64,000 nt of DNA from Paracyclopina nana (taxonomy: Eukaryota > Arthropoda > Copepoda > Cyclopoida > Cyclopettidae), in assembly GCA_019096065.1 (NCBI GenBank), contig JAGUCH010000009.1:1188001-1252000 (forward strand). Direction: 5' to 3'. Shown here one piece after another: positions 56,375 to 64,000 of this stretch. The position numbers and the translations under genes are program-made. The first letter of the stretch is position 1. Every line of letters begins with the position of its first letter. The notes under the pieces are model-generated. The model was not told where the DNA came from and made no database searches. It was given only the letters and a program-made list of their open reading frames with translations.

Positions 56375-57170
56375 CACAGAACAACACAGCGCAGTATAGC
56401 TCAGCGCAGTAAAGCGCAGCGCAGCAACGCAAAGTGCAGTGAAGAACCAAAGTAAATTTCAGTGCAATGAAGCACAGCGCAGTATATCACAGCGCAGTAA
56501 AGAAAAGAGAACTGCATTGGACCACAGCTGCACAGTGAAGTAAAGCACAGCGCAGTAAGACTCAGAATAGCGACGGAACCAAAGTGTGGAGGAGCACCGC
56601 GCAGGTAAGCATAGCGCAGTAAAGCACAGCGCAGCAAAGCACAGCGCAATGAAGTAACGAAGTAAAGCCCAGTACAATGAAGCACATCGCAGTATACCAC
56701 AGCGCAGAAAGGCACAGCTCAGTAAGACACAGCGCAGTAAGGTACAGCGGAGTAAGGCACAACGTAGTAAGGCACAGCGCAGTGAGGCACAGCGCAGTAA
56801 AGCACAGCGCAGTTAAGCACGAAAGTGAAGCCCATTGCAATGAAGCACATTGCAGAAAAACATGGCTCATTAAAGCACAGCGTTGTGAAGCAGCCACAGC
56901 GCAGTGAGGCACAGCGCAGTAAAGGAACAGCGCAGTGAGGCACAGCGCAGCAAAGCACAGAGTAGTGAAGTAACAAAGTAAATTCCGGTGCAATGAAGCA
57001 TAGCGCAGTATATCACACCGCAGTAAAGAAGAGAGAACTGCATTGGACCACAGTGAAGTAAAGCACAGCGCTGGAGGACTCACAATAGTGGCGAAGCACC
57101 ACCCAAGGAACCATAGCATAGAGAAGCACAGCGCAGTTGAGCACAGCGCACTGATGCACTGTGCAGATTA
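56375..57170. repeat. About 15-bp degenerate satellite (AGCACAGCGCAGTAA)
   Basis: Nearly 800 bases of AGCACAGCGCAGTAA and variants (GGCACAGCGCAGTGA, AACAGCGCAGTGAGGCACAG). The cleanest part is about 56700-56820. Longer-range similarity between 56460-56560 and 56990-57080 suggests a higher-order unit. Open frames of up to 185 codons here come from the repeat and are not genes. Confidence 0.92.
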
Positions 57171-57724
57171 ACAGAGAAGCATGCAAAAGTTTGGCACAAC
57201 AATTAGGAATGAGCTTCAGTAAGCAAGAAATGAAGAGCTGCTGCAAGTTGTTTGCAGTTTGCATTTTCCCCACAAATTCCTTCGAGCATTTGAATAAAAA
57301 TGCTCGTGGTTGACTAGATAAATATTTGCTCAGTGCACGGGCAATAATCGTTTATTTCCTCCATCCATTTTTGAAGAGAGTTGCCATTCAGCAGCGGTTT
57401 TATAAGAAACTTGCAGCATCAGCAGCAAATATAGCATTTCTCTGTTTTGGGCATGTAATTATTGCTGTATTGCCAAGCAGGCAAAATAAAGGAACTTGCT
57501 CATCTGAGACAAAATGTGTGGCTACTCAGTGCTACTGTCGTAGTAATGAGAGGACAACAAAGGTACTTGACACTGATGGATGTGACAAAGACTGAATATG
57601 ACATTGAGGCTTCAGAAGAACAAATTTTCTCCTTCTTCAGCCCCACTCGTGATTGTGCAACCAATTCACCCAGGGTCAAAATCTTTGATCGACACTGGAG
57701 CAAAAAAGCACACCTCCAGAATCA

Positions 57725-57924
57725 TGTCCCGTTCATCTACTTTATCATGCAAACAACGACATTTCAGTTCTTGTTCAACCTTTTAATTTTTTGGCAAAAT
57801 GACAAAGGCAAACAACCAAAATGAGACTCGATTGTCACATTGCAATTTTGCTTTTAGTTGAAGGTACCTGAAAAATTGAAGGCACTAGGAAAACATTTCA
57901 CCTTTTAGTAGATGAACACGGCAT
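57725..57924. mobile_element. Short TIR element of the GTGTTCATCTAC family
   Basis: TGTCCCGTTCATCTAC at the left and GTAGATGAACACGGCA at the right, about 200 bp apart, no ORF. Its outer bases resemble both the GTGTTCATC group and MITE family B. Confidence 0.6.
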
Positions 57925-60900
57925 AAAACAGCCTTGGCACGACAACGTCTGCAAAAGACTCTTTGAAGAGCGGCCTTTCGGACAATTTGGAGTACCTCCT
58001 TATAGCATTTCCTATTATTGCTTTCTAGCAGCCATTTTCCTTTTTTTCAAAAATAGCTAGGAGAACAGTTTTTGATACAGGGAAAAAACATTGCAATCAG
58101 TTCTCTTATCAATTGGATGAAAGGAGCTATATTTGCTTTGCACTGAAAAAAACAAAAAGCTTAACATAATATTTATATGCTTGTACGTACACCACAGTAT
58201 CATCAATCACAATAAATAAGCTGGCTTGCAAAGGGGAGGCAAAACATTTCTTTTTTCTGACATTATGTAACCTCCCTCTTTCTGGGCTATGTCAACACAA
58301 TTTGCATAGAGTACCACAAAAATGTTCCACTCTTGCTGAGAAATGACCAATTTTATGCTATGAGGCAGAAGTGGGAGAAGCCTCAGAGTGTGAAAAATGG
58401 GTCTTTGAGGCTCAGTGTCAAAGTGGATACCTTTGAAAGATTGCAAAGCTGCTTTTTCCTTATCTCTCAAGGGATATAGTAAAGTAGCAGAATAACTTTT
58501 TTCTGCTGCTGCAACATATCTGAAAATGACACCTACTTCATGTAGAATGTGAGAAAAATCACCTATAGAAGAGACTATGTAAAAATAGGCCTCTTAATGA
58601 GCCATTCATAGTTGGATGAATGAGAAGTTAATCAGCTTTTGCTAAGAAACAAAGGATGTCTCCCCAATCAACTTGAAAAGTGGCTCAATAACTTCCTTGA
58701 AAGCCATCAGGCAAAAAGCAAGTGTAAAATATGCAAAAGTTCCCTTGACACTTGACGGACAATCCAGCCTTAAATTATGGATGAACGCAAGTTTTCTTTG
58801 AGAAAATGTTTCTTAAGAATGGACCACATATCTTGATAAATGGGCGTGATGACAGACTAATGCCACTACTGCACCTGGCGTCCTTAAACGGAACTAGGCT
58901 CAACTTTTTTTACCTTTGGAGTAGGAGTAGGAAAGTTTGAGGCTTCTTCTTTTTAAGTGGTCAAACTGTAGTACACAGTGGTCAAACTTTGATAATCCCT
59001 TCTTCCATTTGAGTTGGCCACTCTTGACTTTTCTCAGCTAATTCGTGCTGACAACTGCATTCAAGATGATGATGAGTTTCTCTGATAAGAATTTGCTATC
59101 GTATTCCAAAGTCCCCATTTTGCTGTTGATCTATATAATATGCTCAAAAATGATGACTTTTGAACTGCCACAAAATAATGACCATTTCGAAAAATATTTT
59201 CCACTTTCACTTTTGAAATGCTACACAATTGGGAAACACAAGCTTAAGTAAGTTATGTACATATTCCATCAGCTTGCTGCAGAGTGTGAGTAAAAAATTC
59301 CCCTTTTGCATGAAAAATTGGCTCGCATCAGTGCACAGTGGGCTGAAATAATTTTGCTATTAAAGCCCTTTTTTCACGCTTTACTTTACGCTCAGTTTGA
59401 ACAGTTTTGAGTAGTGTACAGCGATTTTTTTTTTAAAAAAAACAGCGGTGAAGTGGCCAAATATGGTGTGTAAAAAAAAAGAGCTTTAATGTTTAATTTG
59501 AGCTTGCTAACAAAAGAAAGGTTTTTGTAAGCAGTACATAAAACCCACTGCGACTGCAGCGCCATCAAAACAAACAGCGGAACTTTCTGAAGCTTAAATG
59601 TGATGCGTTATATTTCCAGCACAGCTCATTTTTTATTCGAAAAAACAAAGTTGATTTGACAAGCGTGAAGCTTCCCATTTGTTTTGCCACTTTTCTAGGC
59701 TTTAGACTCCATAAAAGAATAATTTTACGCCATGATCAGAGTGGCATAAATCAATCATAAAAAGCGCCTTTTTTCCCATTCCTCTCACAATTTCGGGAAC
59801 GAGAGGCAATTTTGCCAAAGAAAACTGCTCAAGGATTTTGTGATTAGAAAAGTAGCACGACGACGATTTTCCAGCTGATCATCATCATCGATGAAAATAA
59901 TGATCACTTCACTCAGCAGTAGAAGAAAGTGAGGATGATTGCACGGTAGGAAAAGAGAGCATAAAAAGGCACCTGCCGGGGATTAATCGAGCAGCCTTCA
60001 CTCACACTTTTTCCAAATTAAAGGCAACGTTCAGCAATTGAAAAAATGAAATATTTTCTTCAAAAAACTAAATCAAAAATCCAATTTGCATTAATGTTTG
60101 GTTGAATTTCCCTTTTTAGCACACAAAAACCTAGATGAACTCCACATGAGGATTGAGCTGCTCCAAAAAATATTGGTAAAATAATGATTGGTATTTTACT
60201 GCTGCACACCTCACAGGAAACACCTGCACGCTGTTGTTTTTTGGACACTTTTTAATAGAGCAGAGCCTAAATTGGCTGGCCAGAAAGTGTCAAGCACCAA
60301 TCAAGCCATAAAATTCGACAAAAAAGTGAATTTCCGGGGCAATTCCGATTCAGGCCATAAAATGATTTGAAAAAATGGATATTTTCTATTTGGCCAATTG
60401 AGGCATGTCAATAGAGTGCTTTTGACGCGTAAAAAGAAGGCAAGCAGAGAAAATTGAGCTAACATCTCGTTATGCCGGATTTTTGCCCAAATCCGTCTTA
60501 TTTTTTTTCAGCTTCGCCAACTTCAATGATGATGTCATTTGAAGCTGCACTTGCCATTTCAAAATAAGGCTTTTAAAAAGTTTTCCATTTTGTAATTGCA
60601 CAAAATGCTACGCTTTCAATTCTGACAAATGTCAAGAGGTAAAATCTTCATTTTCATCACGGCAGTACGAACTGAAAATATGAGCTAATTTAGCCAAATT
60701 CAGTGAAGACTTCATGCACTTTTCTTTTGTCACGAGAAGGGCGTGCCACGAATGACACAAAAGTTGCTGATTACCATCGCTGATACCAATATGCATAAAT
60801 GCAACTCCTTTTTCACTATGGGAAAAAGCACCAATAAAAAAAGTCTCCAAGGCTTCAAAAAATGGCTCTTCAAAAACGCCTTAATTTTCCAAAAAATAGA

Positions 60901-61808
60901 TAGTACAAATGAAGCAATTTTCCTATATGGAGGAGTTTTGGGGATTTTGGGGATTTTTGGCGCTCTGTTTGCCCAGTGTGCAGAATCTGGAGAAATGTAT
61001 GACGAGGAGAAAACTTGACAGCTCATTGGACCTTCCTCATTAGCAACACAAGCAAAGCAATCATTAAGAAATGCAACTTCATTATTTTTGTTTGTTGCGA
61101 CGCTGCTGCCGGCTCCGGAGGGGTGTGCAAACATTGCATTTTGGCAAAAAATCCCGCTCGCTACGAAAACCTCTTGAGTGTGGCAAATGTTGGACATTAG
61201 AGGCCTAGATAGGCCGCATTTGCCCCCCGCCGAGGATCTATGAAATGGATGCAACATGATGAAGCTCGTTGAAATGCCAACCCTTGCATAATTGGGATTA
61301 GAAATGCTTGTTGCCCAACTTGGCTGGAAAAAATATGGCCTAGAGAGTGATGCAAAAATACGTCCAATTTTATATCGGGCAATTAAGCAATAGCCCATAT
61401 GAAGGTTGGAGCAAAATAGCAAAAGTGCATCAAATTCCAGGTTTTTTTTCGTTGCAGCAGTTCAATTTGTATCAATATTCGGGGGCTTTGGGTTTGATCC
61501 CCGAGTGACCGGAAAATGGAAAGAAATGCGACAATGCGCAATGTTTACATGTACTAGCATCGATTTTTCACAATTTATAGCACATGCCACGTGAAAATGG
61601 CAGGATCGGATATCAGGGAAAAAATCCGCGGATTGAGTTTCATCCTGAGCGCTAAGACCTTGTTAAAGAAGTCTCAAAAGTTTTTTTTTTTGTCAAAGCA
61701 ACAAACACACCATTGAAATTGGACTCCAAATGACTCATTGCAGTTTCACTTTCACGCACACACCAATAACAACAACATCGATCAACAGGTTCATTTTTTT
61801 CGGCTTAC

Positions 61809-62260
61809 CTTCTATTTGGGGACGAGTTGAGCGCCCATTGAACCAGGTGGCGCTGGCGTCGCTCACTTAATTTTCCAAAACAAAAACACTCTTTTCGAAG
61901 CACTTTTTCATATGTGGCACGGAAGAAATGGCAGCAACAAAGTCTTGCGCAGCTGAATTCACTTGGACTGAAATTGAGCTGAAATGGTAGACTGACGACG
62001 ACCTGAGCTGAACGCTCACCTGGCGGGCTGAGGGCGGGTGGGCAGGCGGGCAGGTGCGGCCAAAACGAACTGCTCGTCGCGAAGAAGTAGGAATCGTAGA
62101 TGAAATGGCGGGCCTGCCCTCCGAAACTGCTCACGCTCGCCCTGAGCAGACTGACAACCAAAAGCCAAAAGAAGGAGACCAAAAGAAAAATCCTTCGACT
62201 TTGCTCGATTTTAGGCGTGCTGCCATCATTGTCCCGAAGCTTATTTCCGAACCCAAACAT
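61809..62260 (-). other. Possible non-coding or 5'-end exon of a minus-strand transcript
   Basis: A GC-richer stretch on the minus strand ends at AGAAG followed by GTAAGCC, a good donor. An open frame of 151 codons covers it but shows no known domain and runs into a stop just past the donor. It could be a distal first exon of RASSF7/8, whose start codon is 15.7 kb downstream, or of an unrelated transcript. Confidence 0.3.
61840..61853 (+). promoter_or_regulatory. CTCF-like site, weaker (GAACCAGGTGGCGC)
   Basis: The core CAGGTGGCGC is perfect; the upstream half differs at two positions. It lies beside the donor of the possible minus-strand exon. Confidence 0.4.
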
Positions 62261-62836
62261 CGATGCTTTTCAAGCTGCCGGGAATTTTCTTAGTTTTAAG
62301 TGCTCCGTTGCATTTTTCTACGGTCACAACTCCAAAGCTTCAGAATTGCCATTATTTTTTTAATTCTCAATATTTTTTTATTTCTTAGGTTTTTATTGCT
62401 CTCGTCATTTCTCAAAAACACTATGATTATTTAGTTAAAATAGAATTCAAGTTTTTTGCCCATGCATTCTGAGAGACAGAAAAAATCGTTTTTCCGAGCA
62501 TATGTTATTGGAGGATTTTTTATTGGAAAATTGGGTTCTTCTCAAATCAACTCGGATGTATTAAAGCAAACTTTGAATCCATCGATGAACTTTGGCTGCT
62601 TTGGAAATCGACTCATCTCTAATTGGAAGGCGAACGCGCGGGCAGGTGCAAATGCACAATTCTTACCTGTCCAACTGTCCCATTGGCGAAGGCATCGTTA
62701 CCAGAACATGACAATCGGCTCAGTTTGGCGTTTGTATTCAAAATGCGGCTATTTCCACGCAAAGCAATTCCATGCCGCGCTGTTTTACTATTGGTACCTG
62801 GCCGATTTGCGCAAATCGCCAATAATGCGGCATCTC

Positions 62837-62850
62837 GCGCCATCTAGCGG
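62837..62850 (-). promoter_or_regulatory. CTCF-like site (CCGCTAGATGGCGC on minus)
   Basis: Exact match to CCGSYAGRKGGCGC, about 130 bases upstream of the possible plus-strand start codon at 62981. Confidence 0.55.
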
Positions 62851-62980
62851 CGAATTCGGGAACTTTGCGCGGCTTTTTTTTAATGCTGCCCCTTTTTTCC
62901 AAGTTTTTCGCTCGGGCTACAGACATTCGAGAACTTTTGTGGAAATCCGAAGCTCGGGTGGATGGGACGACAATTCTTTT

Positions 62981-63005
62981 ATGGCAGACTCGGACAATGT
63001 AGTAG
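62981..63005 (+). CDS. Possible first coding exon of a gene running off the right edge
   Basis: ATGGCAGACTCGGACAATGT begins an eight-codon stretch (MADSDNVV plus one base) that ends at a strong donor, GTAAGTAAC. The MADSD start and the donor look like a typical initiating exon. The same frame is open upstream to about 62456, which could be 5' leader or an extended N-terminus. No further exon is in the window, so the product is unknown. Confidence 0.35.
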
Positions 63006-64000
63006 GTAAGTAACTTGAGACAATTGAGCACACGGGGGCAGATTTGTCAAAGACTTCGCCTTTGGGGCACAAACGACGGCGAAGAAGTTGCCAATGCTGC
63101 AATGCAGCACACCAAGTTAATTTACTACAATATTCTCTTCGCGGCTTTCTTCGCACCAATCAGGCTTAATATATGGAATGCTACGCATATCTTTTGAGCC
63201 AGCATGCTTAGCAAGGCGCATTGCATTGAATCACTTATTATTTTTCTCGATGATGTGATTTGGGGCTCAATTAGCCCAGTGTGGCGGACATTCTGCCCAC
63301 TTGCCGCATTTGATTCATTTCTGCCATAGTTTTGAGGGGCCGGGTGGAAGCAAATTCCAGCTGAAAGAAGCACAATAGCACCCCCAAGACACTAATAAAA
63401 AAGGCAGGCTGCCATTTCTTTTAAAAGTTCAATAATCTCTCATGATTTTACCATTTGTAGCCAATTTCGGTCAAATAAAAGAAAATCGTTCCAAAAAGGG
63501 TGTCTTTTTCGCTAGCCAGGCAAAATTCCCTTTTTTTTAAGGGAAATTCAAAAATGTATACATCTTTGATGACCTCATTCCTTGAGCTCATCCGAGTGTG
63601 TCGTAGTGCAGTAGAGGTGATTAGGGATTAATCAGGAAACAATCTTTCTTCAGTGCACACTGGGCCAAGAGGTGATCTAGTGCACACTCAAATGTGACCC
63701 AATATGTCTTCATTGTTTGCATGTCAACAACTTCTTCCTGGGTAAGTTTGCTTTTGCAACCGGCTCATCGCCTAATTGTAATCTTTTCCCCTCTTGAGTA
63801 AAATTCGGGAATTTCACGTACGATTTGGCTTAGATTCTGAAGAAAACTCGCTGGAGGCCTCCGAAATATTTGCTTTAAAAAATCGCTTTTCGAACCTAAC
63901 TGATGCTCCAATTATTTTTATGAACGCTATTTTGATCACTCAATTCCTGGAGAACCTAATATTTCGTTATCTGCAAATAGAGCTTTTTGAAATTGCGCGG
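63006..64000. other. Right edge, no supported feature except one recurrent motif
   Basis: It is probably intron of the gene starting at 62981 or intergenic. A GCACACTGGG motif is at 63655-63664. No exon was recognised. Confidence 0.35.

Larger units (their letters stand above)
46115..61808. other. Large region without recognisable exons
   Basis: Nearly 16 kb upstream of the RASSF7/8 start codon contain no exon of a family I know. The region holds two tandem-repeat arrays, several TIR elements, seven of the CTCF-like sites and five of the GCACASTGGG sites listed here. It may be intergenic or a long 5' UTR intron of RASSF7/8. The longest open frame, minus 60730-61422, has no recognisable domain and no splice support. 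Confidence 0.5.

Noticed and set aside
56562-57119. Minus-strand open frame of 185 codons rich in Cys, Ala and Leu
   Set aside because: It is produced by the 15-bp satellite, whose period is a multiple of three and whose unit lacks stops in that frame.
62456-62980. Plus-strand open frame upstream of the possible start codon at 62981
   Set aside because: No domain, odd composition and a CTCF-like site inside; more likely leader or promoter sequence than coding.

Overview
The window is eukaryotic nuclear DNA, roughly 40% GC, with intron-rich genes whose products belong to animal families: phosphorylase kinase regulatory subunit, a C1/RA/SARAH RASSF protein, an ANKIB1-type RBR ubiquitin ligase, RNF121 and an N-terminal RASSF7/8-type RASSF. 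Gene content, TATA-driven small secreted cysteine-rich genes, many short inverted-repeat transposons and CTCF-like sites of the fly type suggest an invertebrate, most likely an arthropod and perhaps a crustacean. That placement is inference; no species is claimed. Exon models were built by hand from homology, GT/AG splice sites and codon phase, and the coding totals were checked for divisibility by three.

Layout. 0.1-3.3 kb, minus: a three-exon gene for an unrecognised disordered protein. 3.3-6.5 kb: nothing recognised. 6.5-22.5 kb, minus: a 12-exon phosphorylase b kinase alpha-type regulatory subunit. Its 7.2-kb intron holds, on the opposite strand, three paralogous genes for small secreted 14-cysteine proteins and a dense set of MITEs; the next intron upstream holds a TIR element with a 9-bp target duplication and an internal satellite. 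23.0-24.8 kb, minus: a classical RASSF. 25.5 kb, plus: one signal-peptide exon of an unknown gene. 29.3-35.7 kb, plus: ANKIB1-like RBR E3 ligase. 36.0-37.5 kb, plus: RNF121. 38.0-46.1 kb, minus: RASSF7/8-like gene, tail to tail with RNF121. 46-62 kb: a large region without recognisable exons, with two satellites and foldback elements. 61.8-63.0 kb: possible divergent first exons of two further transcripts.

The most striking non-coding signal is in the right half. Six exact matches to CCGSYAGRKGGCGC, a CTCF-type site, plus several weaker ones, lie between 45.0 and 62.9 kb, and I saw none of that full form in the first 45 kb. Eight exact copies of GCACASTGGG occur between 38.9 and 63.7 kb. Together they suggest a regulatory or insulator-rich domain upstream of, or within the first intron of, the RASSF7/8 gene.

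No pathway joins all the genes. The two RASSF genes are about 13 kb apart and represent the two branches of the family. ANKIB1 and RNF121 are neighbouring same-strand ubiquitin ligases with a short gap between the ANKIB1 poly(A) signal and the first RNF121 acceptor. Oddities in the genes are an apparent one-base frameshift in phosphorylase kinase exon 1, an arginine in place of the usual histidine next to the catalytic cysteine of the RBR ligase, and a RASSF exon whose only coding content is the start codon.
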